A stretch of 64,000 nucleotides of DNA from Oegoconia quadripuncta (GCA_949316235.1 OX438755.1:21785151-21849150), one strand, 5' to 3'; shown: positions 1-9,639, counted from the stretch's first letter. Notes: generated by a model from the sequence alone, not told the origin. Made by a program: numbers and translations.

Positions 1-88
1 ACTTATTTAAAAAGAGCACCCCGCAAGTTTCTTACTCGTTCTTCTCTGGGGACTCTGCCTTGTGAATGAGCGGTAATTATAATAATAA
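1..88 (+). mobile_element. LINE A 3' UTR fragment, cut by a later LINE insertion
   Basis: The stretch resembles the 3' untranslated region of LINE A, which recurs near 6400, 18540, 22440, 31550 and 62700. The shared words are aaagagca, tttcttgctcgttcttctc and tgaatgagc. It stops where the tail of the minus-strand CR1-group LINE begins, so it is probably the older element. I could not find its missing 3' part on the far side of the LINE, so the exact insertion geometry is unproven. Confidence 0.6.
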
Positions 89-112
89 TTTATTTATTTA
101 TTTATTTATTTA
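89..112 (-). repeat. (TAAA)n 3' tail of the CR1-group LINE
   Basis: A run of tttatttattt on the plus strand is the complement of a short-unit tail. CR1-like LINEs often end in a microsatellite-like repeat instead of poly(A). It sets the 3' boundary of the element. Confidence 0.7.
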
Positions 113-404
113 GGATCACCAACAGTTGTTACACTAGTACATAGTCCATTTAACAATTAATGTAGTTGGTATTAAATTTAAATGTACAACCTTTTATAGG
201 TGAACACATCATGCAAAAACCTTTAAAATCAGATAACAGTAAAACAAGAACTTATTACTCTAAATTTACCTCTATTAAGCTTTGATTGGTTGAGCAGTTC
301 CGTGCCAAGTTGCGGTGTTAAGGTAGTGAAATAGTAACTAGAGAGTATAATATATTATGTATGTTGTTGAGGGAATGTGTAACGTTTAAACAATGATATA
401 TTAG

Positions 405-3302
405 CTAAGTATTGAGGCTTCTCCTAATAGTTTTGTAAAACTTAGACACAGTGTCGCAGTGAATGTCGATAAGGTCACTGTTAGCATTCAAAATCCTGCA
501 CAGCCTTGGGACTGGAGAGCCAGCACCGAGAACTGTTCTGCGCGTTGGTGGATAAAGAGGCGTGATTGGGTTGCGAGGCATTCTGTTTGGCGCACGAAAT
601 CTGAACTGTGCTAGCAGCTGGGGACAGTCAATGAGGTTTCTAAAAAGTTTGTATAAAAACATCATGTCCATTAAGTCCCTACGAGCTGATAGAGAGCACA
701 TCTTGAAGTACTGCAATCTACTCTCATAAGATACTCTTTTTTTAAATTTCCCTGCAGAGTATGCTAGGTGCCATACAAATCGTTTCTGAACCCTTTCCAA
801 GCGTAGTGAGTGTGTTGCATAATGTGGTCGCCATACAACACTACAGTACTCCATTACGCTTCGGACAAGGCTGTTGAACAGAAGGATTTTGGTTCTAGGA
901 TTGCGAAAAGTCCTTCCATTTCTAATAACAAATCCTAATATTTTGGTAGCCTTCTTGATTATACTTTCGACATGGGGTATAAAAGTCATCTTCTTGTCGT
1001 ATATTACACCCAAATCTCTAATCGTGTCCACTTCTTGAATTATATTGTTTCCAATGTGGTATTCAAAGTTTATCTGGTGAAGATTTCTTGAAAACTTCAT
1101 ATGTGAGCACTTATTATGGTTTAGGTGCATATGGTTCCTGCTACACCATTCTATTAGCCTATCCAGGTCAGCCTGCAATAACACTGAGTCTTCTGTGGAA
1201 TCTATTATTCTTGCGAATTTCACGTCATCAGCAAACATGTAAGGTTCTGAGTGATAGAAACATTTCGGAATGTCATTTATAAATAAATTGAACAAAATCG
1301 GACCCAAATGTGAACCCTGAGGGACACCTGAGGTAATGCCACGGGTTCCTGATTGGAATCCGTTAATAACCACATAAAAGTTCCGGTTATTTAGATACGA
1401 CTTTAGCCATTCCAATAACGAGCCAGTGATACCATAAATTGACATTTTATGAATTAGTATTTTGTGAGGGACCTTGTCAAAGGCCTTACTAAAATCGGTG
1501 TATATTACATCGTATTGTTTTCCAGAATCCATCGCCTTCATCAAGGACTCCGTAAATGTAACAAGGTTAGTGCAAGTGGAGCGACGCCTAACAAAGCCGT
1601 GCTGATGGTTACTAAGATACGGTTTCTCGTGGTTCTGTATCAATCGACATACAAAAGACTCTAGGATTTTGGCAAATATAGACAAGATTGAAATAGGTCT
1701 GTAATTGGTCACAATTTCTTTGATCTCTGATTTATAAATAGGAACTACTTTTGCAATTTTCCACTCCGATGGAAAGACTCCTGATGAGAAAGATTTATTG
1801 TAAATAATTAAAAGGGGCGAAACTAATACTGACGCGCAGGCAGTGATAAATATTGGCGGAATTCCGTCGGGCCCTGCTCCCTTGTTGCAATTTACGGTTT
1901 TTAATTTTTGCAATAACATGTAGTGGTCAATTGTAGGCCTTGTTAGACATTGACTATTAATTTGCAGGTTATGCATCAAGTCTGTCTCTAGTTTAAACTC
2001 AGTCTGAACTTCTAGACTGTAGACAGACGAAAAGTATGCTGCGAAGAGTTCACAAATTTCTGGCCCAAGTGATGTAGTATTTGAACCATCCGTCATAGTC
2101 ATAGGATAAACACTAGATCCTCCACGCTTTGCCTTCACATGGGTCCAAAATAGTTTAGGATTGTGTCTTATTTGCTGCTCAGTTCTGTCCAAATAATTGT
2201 TATAGCATTTGGTGGCCAGTTGTGTGCACCGTTTACTAAGTAATTTCAGCTCTATTTCATCCATAGGATTGCCATATTTTTTGTAGCGAATTCTAACTTT
2301 GTTTTTTTCTTTTAAGGATCTCTTAAGATTTTTATCAAACCATGGAGGCAAACGATTATTTCTTGGTTTATAGACGGGCACATATTCTTGAATAGACGAA
2401 TTCAATATCTCGTAAAAAACCCTGACCATTTCGTCAACATCATTAAGTACCCCAATCGTCCCACGCCAATTAACCTCACCTAGATACTTGCGTATACCTT
2501 CATAATCAGCTTTGTAAAAGTTAGGTTTAGGTCTATCTGTGTTGTAAGGAAGACCAGGTTTATCTACAAACGACAAGGTGATATCCAGTGGCGGGTGTAT
2601 TGCTTCTGTATTACTTAAAGAATCCGTGGAATGACTTACAACACATGAAGGCACATTACTTAATACAAGATCAAGTATACGACCAGTATTAGTCACATTA
2701 TTCAGTTGCTTAAGTTTATTTAGATGTATGAAATCCAAAAGAGCCTGGCTAGTGTAGGGTAAAATATTACTGTTGGAATTATCCAGTGATCCCCAGTCAA
2801 TGTTACTCAAGTTGAAGTCCCCAATTATACAAACATGTGAATCTGTGTGTTCGAAAACAGAATTACAGTGTGAGACAAAATGATCTAGTGAGGTGCGATG
2901 TACAGGTGGTGGAAGATAAACCGCACAGAGAGCTATTTGACGATCAGTGCCGGAGATCGGAGCATCGATGGTGATCCATACATCTTCAGAGTTACTTTCC
3001 CAGTAAGCGATACGTTTAGATTTAATTTTCTTCAAGACGGCTATTAAAACTCCACCTCCTTCTTTCCCATTGCGAAAACCAGCGGTCTCTCTGTCCCTCC
3101 TATAGACATCGTACCTGTCATCAAACAGCTCCCCGCTCAACACGGAACTGTTCAACCAAGTCTCAGTTAAAACAATTATATCATAGTTACTACAACAAAC
3201 ATTACGATAAAAAATATGTGTTTTGCTTCGTAAACCTCTAGTATTTTGGTAATAAATATTGAAACTAGCGAATTTTACAGAACAATGATCTAATACATGC
3301 AT
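405..3302 (-). CDS. LINE ORF2: apurinic-type endonuclease plus reverse transcriptase (965 aa)
   Basis: This is the enzyme of target-primed reverse transcription: the endonuclease nicks chromosomal DNA and the reverse transcriptase copies the element RNA from that nick. The N-terminal endonuclease/exonuclease/phosphatase domain (about residues 10-240) shows YQNTRGLRS, LTETWLN (about 45-51) and IIGDFNLSNIDW (about 158-169). The last motif reads AIHPPLDI, so the aspartate of the usual SDH is absent; HPPL-type variants occur in this group, so I do not read this as inactivation. The reverse transcriptase (about 480-770) has TDFSKAFDKV, GVPQGSHLGPILF and the catalytic FADD (about 691-694). The C-terminus carries the usual SVVWRPHY and LERVQKRFV region. 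There is no RNase H. The first Met lies 30 bp after the ORF1 stop. The frame is intact and of normal length. Confidence 0.9.
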   Translation of the reverse strand: MHVLDHCSVKFASFNIYYQNTRGLRSKTHIFYRNVCCSNYDIIVLTETWLNSSVLSGELFDDRYDVYRRDRETAGFRNGKEGGGVLIAVLKKIKSKRIAYWESNSEDVWITIDAPISGTDRQIALCAVYLPPPVHRTSLDHFVSHCNSVFEHTDSHVCIIGDFNLSNIDWGSLDNSNSNILPYTSQALLDFIHLNKLKQLNNVTNTGRILDLVLSNVPSCVVSHSTDSLSNTEAIHPPLDITLSFVDKPGLPYNTDRPKPNFYKADYEGIRKYLGEVNWRGTIGVLNDVDEMVRVFYEILNSSIQEYVPVYKPRNNRLPPWFDKNLKRSLKEKNKVRIRYKKYGNPMDEIELKLLSKRCTQLATKCYNNYLDRTEQQIRHNPKLFWTHVKAKRGGSSVYPMTMTDGSNTTSLGPEICELFAAYFSSVYSLEVQTEFKLETDLMHNLQINSQCLTRPTIDHYMLLQKLKTVNCNKGAGPDGIPPIFITACASVLVSPLLIIYNKSFSSGVFPSEWKIAKVVPIYKSEIKEIVTNYRPISILSIFAKILESFVCRLIQNHEKPYLSNHQHGFVRRRSTCTNLVTFTESLMKAMDSGKQYDVIYTDFSKAFDKVPHKILIHKMSIYGITGSLLEWLKSYLNNRNFYVVINGFQSGTRGITSGVPQGSHLGPILFNLFINDIPKCFYHSEPYMFADDVKFARIIDSTEDSVLLQADLDRLIEWCSRNHMHLNHNKCSHMKFSRNLHQINFEYHIGNNIIQEVDTIRDLGVIYDKKMTFIPHVESIIKKATKILGFVIRNGRTFRNPRTKILLFNSLVRSVMEYCSVVWRPHYATHSLRLERVQKRFVWHLAYSAGKFKKRVSYESRLQYFKMCSLSARRDLMDMMFLYKLFRNLIDCPQLLAQFRFRAPNRMPRNPITPLYPPTRRTVLGAGSPVPRLCRILNANSDLIDIHCDTVSKFYKTIRRSLNT

Positions 3303-3332
3303 AGATAATCTTAAATATTATTAACAATAGCA

Positions 3333-4397
3333 TTATATTATCTTGTCAAGTGTGTCCATATTTTTCACAAGCAAATAATCCGATTCATCACTTTTTCTCA
3401 TGTATATTCTGCCTGACCTGACCCAAACGTACTTGAATCCCTTTTCTTTGGCCTTGATTCTCGCAGCGGCATGAAGAGCTTTGTTAGCCGGGGATAGGTG
3501 CTCGATGATATATATAGGCGTCTTGTTACCGGAGAATCCAATGTGTGAGCTGTTCAATTTATTCACTTGATTTGCTTTATTGTATTTAATAGTGGAGGCA
3601 AGTAGTCGATCACGTATCGTTAGGGACGCAAGCTGCACCACAATTGAACGAGGGCGCGCGCTGCTCGAGTTGATTTTAGCAATGCGAGTACAGCGAATTA
3701 TTTCATTCTCATTTAAATTGCAGCCCACTACAGCCCCAAGCTGCTTAACGATGCTATTCAAATTCTCATTCCTATTTTCTGGAACACATTGAATCTCCAC
3801 ATTGTTCGTTCGTAAATTCTGTTCCATAGAGTTGATATGCTGCTCCGCTGAACTGAGACGTGCGTTCAGATCCGTAATGGAGCTTTTAAGTTTGAGATTT
3901 TCATCATGAATTTCCTTCGTAGACTTCTTAGCATCTGCCTGTTCCTTCTCAACATCATCGAATCTGTTACTCATAAAATTCATCGACTCATTGATTTCTT
4001 TCATCTCTTTCTTAATAGGTTCCAACTCCTTATTGATGACTTTAATCAGGTTGTCATTAAGTTGTTTCAGCATTCCATTGAATTCCTCTCTAATAACATC
4101 CTGTACGATAACTCGTACATCATCGCCAGTCAAGGCTATCGCGTCCGGTGGGGAATTCAGGGCTGGTCTTTTGTTCCCTCTTCCCGTATTGATATTTCGT
4201 ATCGGAGTTGAATCCTTTTTAAAGGATTTTGGCGCCATGTTTATACACTGTGGGCATTTCCAAGTCAATAAAATTCCAGCGTCCTCAATTGTTGGGATGG
4301 AGAGGCAAGCAAAATGAAACGATTTTTTACACGCAGTGCAGTCAATAAACTCCTCGTCCTGTCCGCTCTCAATTGTACAACAGCCCCATTTAACCAT
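3333..4397 (-). CDS. LINE ORF1: PHD finger, coiled coil and Baculo_FP-like domain (354 aa)
   Basis: ORF1 proteins of LINEs bind element RNA and form the ribonucleoprotein that retrotransposes. Residues 5-52 form a PHD-type zinc finger: a cysteine pair near 6, CTAC, FHFAC and a terminal WKCPQC. A charged linker follows, then a heptad-rich segment (about 110-215), likely a coiled coil for oligomers. The C-terminal third resembles the fold named after baculovirus FP25K (Baculo_FP), seen in several insect LINE ORF1 proteins: RTNNVEIQCVPE, IVVQLAS, then IYIIEHLSPANKAL and a terminal YVWVRSGRIYMRK. PHD fingers in other proteins read histone tails, so a chromatin-targeting role is possible but is inference. 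The start is the first Met, just before the zinc-binding cysteines. Confidence 0.85.
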   Translation of the reverse strand: MVKWGCCTIESGQDEEFIDCTACKKSFHFACLSIPTIEDAGILLTWKCPQCINMAPKSFKKDSTPIRNINTGRGNKRPALNSPPDAIALTGDDVRVIVQDVIREEFNGMLKQLNDNLIKVINKELEPIKKEMKEINESMNFMSNRFDDVEKEQADAKKSTKEIHDENLKLKSSITDLNARLSSAEQHINSMEQNLRTNNVEIQCVPENRNENLNSIVKQLGAVVGCNLNENEIIRCTRIAKINSSSARPRSIVVQLASLTIRDRLLASTIKYNKANQVNKLNSSHIGFSGNKTPIYIIEHLSPANKALHAAARIKAKEKGFKYVWVRSGRIYMRKSDESDYLLVKNMDTLDKII

Positions 4398-4934
4398 TTT
4401 TTATTCAGCTGCAGACGACAAGCTTGCAGTTAAAAGGTGCTTTCTCAACTTTTGTATACAATCTGTGCAGATCGGTATGTATCCAACCTTCGAACGCACA
4501 GTCGTTTATTTGTCTATGGCACTGTGGCTGTATGGGCTCAATCCCTTTGCCTATCAGAGTAGGCAAAGAAATCCAAAAAATAATTGTCTATGGCAATATT
4601 GCTCTCAGCTGTCTCTCATATCAAATGTCACTTTTAACCATCTGTCATCAAAGGTTATGTTTACATTTAGCGTATTTTATTCTAATAAAAGTTGGTGGTA
4701 GAATAAATTAACGTAAAATGGAGTGATTCTTGCCTTCTTGCGACAATGAAACTGTGCAATTTTTTCAGAATTAGTGCCGATTCTGGAGGGCTACAATGTG
4801 AAAATATTTATACCAGTGAATCTGCTTACTGTTGTATGAATCCTTGTTTCCCGTCTTCCACTTTTAACTGTTTTACAGAATTAAATTAAAAGAGTCGATA
4901 GCAACACGTCCACCACTTCAACAACCGGAACCGG
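4398..4934. other. Probable LINE 5' UTR (to about 4715), then unassigned DNA
   Basis: The first 320 bp upstream of ORF1 are probably the LINE 5' UTR and internal promoter region, although no element border is visible. From 4715 to 4934 I see nothing recognisable. Open frames here are short and unlike any family I know. Confidence 0.4.
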
Positions 4935-5175
4935 AATAAATGTCTTTGCACAAACACACAACGCCATCTAGGTCCACAGTAAGCATCTGGGCTTGTGTTA
5001 TGGATACCAGATGGTTGATAAACTACACAAATACATATTTTTTTTTGTAAATAAATACATGTATAAATGAAAACATCCATAACTCGGGAACACATGTCTG
5101 TATTCATCATACAAACATATGCCCCTAACGGGATTCGAATCCGCGACCATTTGGTATAGTAACAGGTCGTCTAAA
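4935..5175 (-). mobile_element. tRNA-derived SINE1a copy
   Basis: On the minus strand it starts at a damaged tRNA-like head (gacctgtt...ggtatagta) with the B box ggattcgaatcccg in plus view. It continues through the conserved middle (catccataactcgggaacac) and ends in the 3' body gcgccatctaggtcc. Copies recur near 6905, 11873, 26922, 31029, 50760, 51728 and 54828. Confidence 0.75.
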
Positions 5176-5610
5176 TATCACGTCATGTTGTTTCAGATTT
5201 TATTATCTTAATTGGTAGCGCGTTATATTGAGGGGTATTCATGGCGTTATAATTGTACAAATGTCTTATAGAGAATAAACAATTTTTATACATATATTTT
5301 TAAATCCTCTTTCAACACGATGTGAATCCAAAGCGATATACAATGGCCGTCCAAGCGCGCGATGTTGTCGATAATGTCCCTAATGCATCTACCAGTTCCT
5401 CGATCGTTTGCAAGTGTTTGCGAACTATTGTGCATTAGCTCTGTTTACCCATTATTGTGCCACGACAGCAGCAAACTTGTATAGTAAACAATAAATAACG
5501 TCACTAAGTACTACTGGTTTACAATATTAGGTACAGGTCAAACATTACTTCATTACATTACATATAGGTAACTATAATTGTCAAAATAGAGATAAGTTTA
5601 AGGAAATTAA
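5176..5610. other. Unassigned, no gene seen
   Basis: Mixed AT-rich DNA with a slightly GC-richer patch at 5340-5480. No repeat family, coding frame or RNA gene is recognised. Confidence 0.5.
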
Positions 5611-6037
5611 TATTGGTAAAAGCTTTACCTATGAAATTGGAGTTTTTTTTCTTCGTTAATCATATGTACCAATTCCTGCGATTTTCAAAGCTATATCCAA
5701 ATTTGTTTTTTATTTGAAAAATGGAATATTATTTCAAGGTTTCACATGAAATATTTTTTAATTTCTGTGCTAAATCACATAATAAAAAAAATTGAACAGA
5801 GCTCTTTTCATGTGCTTCCCATAATCATTTCTTAGATTCGTTGAAACTTTTATAAAGCGGTTACTTTTAAAAATTAACGCTGCCTATACTTAACTTAATA
5901 TTATCCGATAATACACACAAAGTTTAGCTAAATTCGGATTTACCGTTCCCAAAAAAAAATCAAAAATGTTTGTATGGAGAAAACAGTCTTAATGAAACTC
6001 TTCATACAAAACGCCAATTTCATAGGTAAGGACCTAA
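5611..6037. mobile_element. Mariner-derived MITE, copy A
   Basis: About 430 bp bounded by inverted termini. One end reads ttacctatgaaattgg, the other ccaatttcataggtaag, with TA at the flanks. The interior is shared with copies at 26490, 36613 and 59968 (gctctgttcaattttttttatt, here inverted). The termini resemble cecropia/irritans-type mariner ends known from Lepidoptera. There is no transposase frame, so it is non-autonomous. Confidence 0.75.
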
Positions 6038-6044
6038 TATCTTA

Positions 6045-6455
6045 ACAATGGCATCTCAATACATTTATGAGAATTTGTTATATGCAAAAAATATATAACC
6101 TTATTCGCTAAAAATAGTGATAGGCACAATGTCAATACAAGGAATAAGAACCAGTTATCTGTTTATGTTAGCCGACTTCACAAAGTTAGTAAATCCTTCA
6201 AAGGGCAATGTATACGCTTTTATAATAGGTTCCAGTAGACATTCAAAATTTGCCTTTAAATAAATTTAAAGCAATCATAAAACAGAAATTATTAGCAAAA
6301 GGTTATTATAAAATCACAGACTATTTGAATGATAAGCAAGCTTGCGGACATAGTTGTCTTATTATTCATATAATTATCAAATCACAAATTGTAACCCATA
6401 ATCTGTTTAAAAGAGCAACCCTAGAGATTCTTGCTCGTTCTTCTCTGGGGAGTCA
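6045..6455 (+). pseudogene. LINE A ORF2 C-terminus and 3' UTR, degenerate
   Basis: The broken frames read like the ORF2 end of LINE A seen whole at 62834-63262: SQYIYENLLY, then KGQCIRFYN, then NLPLNKFKAIIKQKLL and YYKITDYLND. Frameshifts and stops interrupt the coding part. The 3' UTR follows (tcttgctcgttcttctctgg) and is cut short before its tail by SINE2 sequence. Confidence 0.7.
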
Positions 6456-6467
6456 GCTGTCAGCGTT

Positions 6468-6640
6468 GTCATGCAGCAATGTTAATAGCATTGTAGCGTT
6501 CCGGTTGTCAAGAGATAAGATAGCCAGTCCCACAAATCTGTTGGGGTTTCCGGGTCAGTACGCTTCCACCTTCGACCTCATCTTCACTTAACTGATGTGA
6601 TTGAGGTCAAGTATGAACCCGTCGTGCATAAAAAAAAATC
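6468..6640 (+). mobile_element. SINE2 copy, 3' half
   Basis: It contains the SINE2 body: agcaatgttaatagcattg, ggttgtca, ggggtttccgggtcagtac, then a tail cgtgcataaaaaaaa. The tRNA-like head is missing, so the copy is 5' truncated as expected for retroposition. Confidence 0.75.
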
Positions 6641-7041
6641 TAAATGCAGATACTAATTCGGCGTACATTGGTGGTTGAAGTATGGATATTTGAGTAACAG
6701 AACCAAGCCTCCCAGCACGGTCTATTCATTTAGGAAGGAAGTAGTGCAGTCGGGATCTTCCAATCCACTAAATCTGAATCTAACTGTTCGAAATTTGATC
6801 ACACCTTCCTACTCGTATTTCCTAACTAGATTTTCTACAAATAGGAGAGTGTGCGCTTTAGCCTTTAGTTTATAAGTATAGTATAGTAATTATATAAACT
6901 ATTATCGATGATTGGTGTAGTGGTTAGAAACTCTGCTGCTATACCAAAAGGCCACGGGTTCGAATACCGCTAGGGGCATATGTTTGTATGATGAATACGG
7001 ACATGTGTACCCGAGTTATGGATGTTTTTCATTTATATATA

Positions 7042-7617
7042 TGTCGTAGAGAGATGGTGGGTTCGGGGGTGGGCGTTACTAGCGACCGGGACGCGTGCCA
7101 GTCGCGTGGTAAAGGGTGCTCGGGCAAAGGCGATATTATTGCAAGCTACTATAGGAAAACGCCCAGATATTCACATTCGATTATGATCATGAAACCTGAG
7201 ATGCTTTCTGTTCAATAGAAAACATGTGCACGCCCCTCGTGCCATAAAACTTGGCCCCCGCGTGCACTCTGTGAAACTCAGCCGTACCTTGTCTATAGTT
7301 CCTCCTTGCTCAAATCCCATGATCAACTTCTTATTAGCTAACGACTCACCGGATTCTTCCAAGCGTCGGTGATAATAATCAAATCACTCACAGTCGGTGA
7401 TGTGTTCAGTGGAGCTCCGACTCCTTCGACGGCTGGTAGCAAAAGTGTCCGTCACTTTCGATGTGCAGACCTTATATTACCGTTAACGTCGTCACCGCTC
7501 CCCTTCCGGCGACACGAGCGCCACCAAGTTTAGTTCCCACAGCAAACCGCGTATTATGATAGTCAATTGACCATTCGAATAATTAATTATATCGCTAATT
7601 TATCGCTATCTCCGACA
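7042..7617 (-). mobile_element. TG...CA-ended element with 4-bp TSD (576 bp), inside a SINE
   Basis: It starts TGTCGTAGAG and ends CTCCGACA, so the tips are short inverted repeats. It is flanked by TATA at 7038-7041 and 7618-7621. It is an inverted relative of the 570-bp unit at 23791-24360. TG...CA tips and a 4-bp duplication fit a solo LTR of a Ty3/gypsy-like element or a Ginger-type DNA transposon derivative; the sequence alone does not decide. Orientation is set relative to the second copy. Confidence 0.75.
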
Positions 7618-7734
7618 TATATGTATTTATTTACCAAAAAAAATGTATTTGTGTAGTTTATCAACCATCTGGTATCCATAATACAAGCCTAGTTGCTTAG
7701 TGTGTAACTAGATGGCGCTGTCTGTATATGTCCA

Positions 7735-7769
7735 AGGATATTTATATTTATTATAAATATAAATATCCT
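7735..7769. repeat. 35-bp perfect palindrome at a SINE 3' end
   Basis: Arms of 17 nt (AGGATATTTATATTTAT and its complement) flank a single T. It coincides with the 3' end of SINE1a, whose normal end reads aaggatattta, so the second arm looks like an added inverted copy. Confidence 0.85.
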
Positions 7770-7936
7770 AGTGTTCCGGATGGTTTCTCGGGCCGCGAGC
7801 TGCCTCCGAAATTTATTTCACCTTAAAAAGTAAAAAAACGAAAAAATGACAATAATTATAAGTCTAGTCTACGAAAAATTTTAAAAAATAGTGTTTGATT
7901 TTTTTAAATTTTTGTCATTTTGGAACCATTTGCACG

Positions 7937-8403
7937 TTTTTTTTTTATGCACAACGGGTTAGTACTTGACCCCAATCACACCTGATGTTAAGTGAAGATG
8001 AGGATGAAGGTGGAAGTGAACTGACTCGGAAACCCCATCTTATTTGGGGAACTGGCTATTTTATCTCTGACAACCGGAACACAAGATTTTTTTTAATCAT
8101 TGACTGGATTCGCGTTTGACCACAATCTCACCTGATGGAAAGTGACGATGTGGTCGAAGATGAAGCACGCGATACCAGTGAATGCCTATTCACTCAGCTC
8201 TTCAAGATCAATTTGAAAGAACAATGCTATTAACATTGCTATTTGGCGGCAGATTTAGATAAGATGATGGTAGGTAGCCAGGCGGACATTTAAAACGCCC
8301 TATCACCAACCAAACCGAGTACTTAAACATGTACCCCGCTGGGGATCGAACCCGCGACCTCCGAATCGTAAAGCCAATGTTGTTTACATTGACCCACGGA
8401 GGC
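7937..8403 (-). mobile_element. SINE2 copy, nearly full length, carrying a nested SINE3
   Basis: On the minus strand it begins with a tRNA-like head at 8403 (gcctccgtgggtcaatg), has a B box (gcgggttcgatcccc), and ends with tgcataaaaaaa at 7937. A 127-bp foreign SINE3 piece interrupts it at about 8086-8212. The flanking SINE2 parts are collinear. Confidence 0.8.
8086..8212 (-). mobile_element. SINE3 fragment nested in SINE2
   Basis: It shares tttccatcaggtgagattg and aaacgcgaatccag (minus view) with 9640-9752 and 48889-48960. The tail points left (ttttttttaatca). Its insertion into SINE2 shows that SINE3 moved later here. Confidence 0.65.
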
Positions 8404-8784
8404 GGTTTTAGGACAGTTTTGACATATATGAGATACATCCAGGCAAAGACACACAACGCCCAAAAAACACATAACATCCATCATTTTTCTGTCGGGTTTT
8501 AAAACAATAGACTTTATTTACACCTATTAAAAAATTCATTTCTCTAACTGGCTTGTTCTGTTCTATTTACGTTTAAAAGTTATTATTTATTGTCGGAGTG
8601 CTGTTTATGGTTTCCCTTTTAGATTTATCTGTTGGTATTATAGTTCAGAACTTTCCTTACTAACTGAATTATTACCTCAAATACGGCTCGATTACCTTTT
8701 CATAGAAGTTTTAATGGTTCTAATAATATTAGACTAGGTATTTAACGATGCTGTGTAAACTAAGCGGCATCTTTGCAGACTATC
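8404..8784. other. Unassigned, no gene seen
   Basis: AT-rich DNA. Frames are short and not conserved; no known repeat is recognised. Confidence 0.5.
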
Positions 8785-8990
8785 AAATCAGCTATCATCA
8801 TCTCAGCCCGTAAACATCCCACTGTAGGGATATAGGCCTTCCCTCGTACAATGTGCCCGTATACTGGCCCAATGCGGGTTGGGGACTCCACATGCCTTAG
8901 GTTTATTCCTCAGGCATGCAGGTTTCGTCACCATGTTTCCCTTCACCGTTTAATAGCAGTCGGATAAATGCACATAAGTAATTAAATTCG
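8785..8990 (-). mobile_element. RTE-type LINE 3' end
   Basis: The left edge tcatcatctcagcc is the complement of a gatgatga tail. Then come the words cccactgtagggat and ataggccttccc, the lepidopteran RTE-like 3' end, and caggtttcgtcaccatg. No ORF part remains. Confidence 0.65.
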
Positions 8991-9099
8991 CCGACGCTCC
9001 AAATCAACTATACGTTAAAGGCTAATTATCTTACTCTTTAATTAATTTATTTATGTATTATGTAGCTATATAATATATACATTTTATCCTAAATATATA

Positions 9100-9485
9100 T
9101 TTCATAGTAGGTATATACCATTTATTTTCCACACACACACACACATAAATATAAATATAAGCTGTATATAAGTGTAACAAGACATTAAAGAAGGCTCGTA
9201 CTAATAAAACTATCCCATGACTGAGAAAAACTTATAGAATGATACTTGAGATTATTCTATTTCTTCCGTCTAATCTGAATTTGAACAGTATCAAATATAT
9301 AATATATTATTGAGAGTGAGACTCGATCTCACTCCTGAGACTGGCCCGCCAATACGGCCCTTAGTTTTCAAAAAAAAAAGAAGCTATTTTACAAAAGATA
9401 ATAATAATTAAAATACAAAAGATATGCGTGCGTGTGTGGTGGGAACAGACTCATCGTACGCTGGGCGGCGCAGCCACACAGCACT
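9100..9485 (-). repeat. Repeat X, uninterrupted copy
   Basis: It is an inverted, diverged copy of 38530-38869 joined to 47340-47460. Shared words include gtctaatctgaatttgaac, gagactcgatctcactc and gtacgctgggcggcgcagcc in this orientation. At 9183-9190 it shows the intact site (in complement tctttaatgtcttgtt) where the second copy holds the BEL/Pao element. A (CA)n run lies at 9130-9145. Repeat X may be an LTR or another retroelement part; its class is unknown. Confidence 0.75.
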
Positions 9486-9639
9486 GATATTTATATATAC
9501 TAATTATACTTTCATCATTGTCATAACAGCCACAGGACGTGCATTGCTCACCATAGGCTTCCCCCGGGAAAGCCGCTTCCAATCGATGTCTCTGGAATTC
9601 TAATTTGATATTTTTTATTTATTATTCGTTGTAGTATTC
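9486..9639 (-). mobile_element. Possible RTE-like LINE 3' fragment
   Basis: The words gccacaggacgtgcattgct and caccataggcttcccccggg resemble minus-strand RTE-like 3' ends. It is short and degenerate. Confidence 0.35.

Larger units (their letters stand above)
89..4715 (-). mobile_element. CR1/Jockey-group non-LTR retrotransposon, apparently full length
   Basis: Two long minus-strand frames in ORF1-ORF2 order, a 3' UTR of about 290 bp and a terminal (TAAA)n tail (89-112) give the standard layout of a CR1/Jockey-superfamily LINE. Both frames are free of stops, so this copy may be recent and could be coding-competent. The 5' end is not fixed. I place it near 4715 because nothing beyond looks related, and no target-site duplication was found. 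ORF2 has no RNase H, as is usual in this group. Clade placement (CR1 rather than Jockey or Daphne) is inference from the PHD-bearing ORF1 and the reverse transcriptase motifs. Confidence 0.85.
6905..7769 (+). mobile_element. SINE1a split by a 576-bp insertion
   Basis: The head has a polymerase III A-box-like word (tggtgtagtggttag) and a B box (gggttcgaataccgc), then gcatatgtttgtatgatgaa. At 7041 the SINE is interrupted and resumes at 7618 with tatgtatttatttacc, then atcaaccatctggtatcc and tagatggcgctg. The two halves join cleanly when the TATA-flanked insert is removed. Confidence 0.8.

Noticed and set aside
2600..2650. Missing aspartate of the SDH motif as proof of a dead LINE endonuclease
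   Set aside because: HPPL-type endings without the aspartate occur in related LINE endonucleases, and the rest of the frame is intact.
4336..4711. Overlapping plus-strand frames at the LINE 5' end as host genes
   Set aside because: They overlap the ORF1 start and 5' UTR on the opposite strand, are mutually overlapping in two frames and match nothing.
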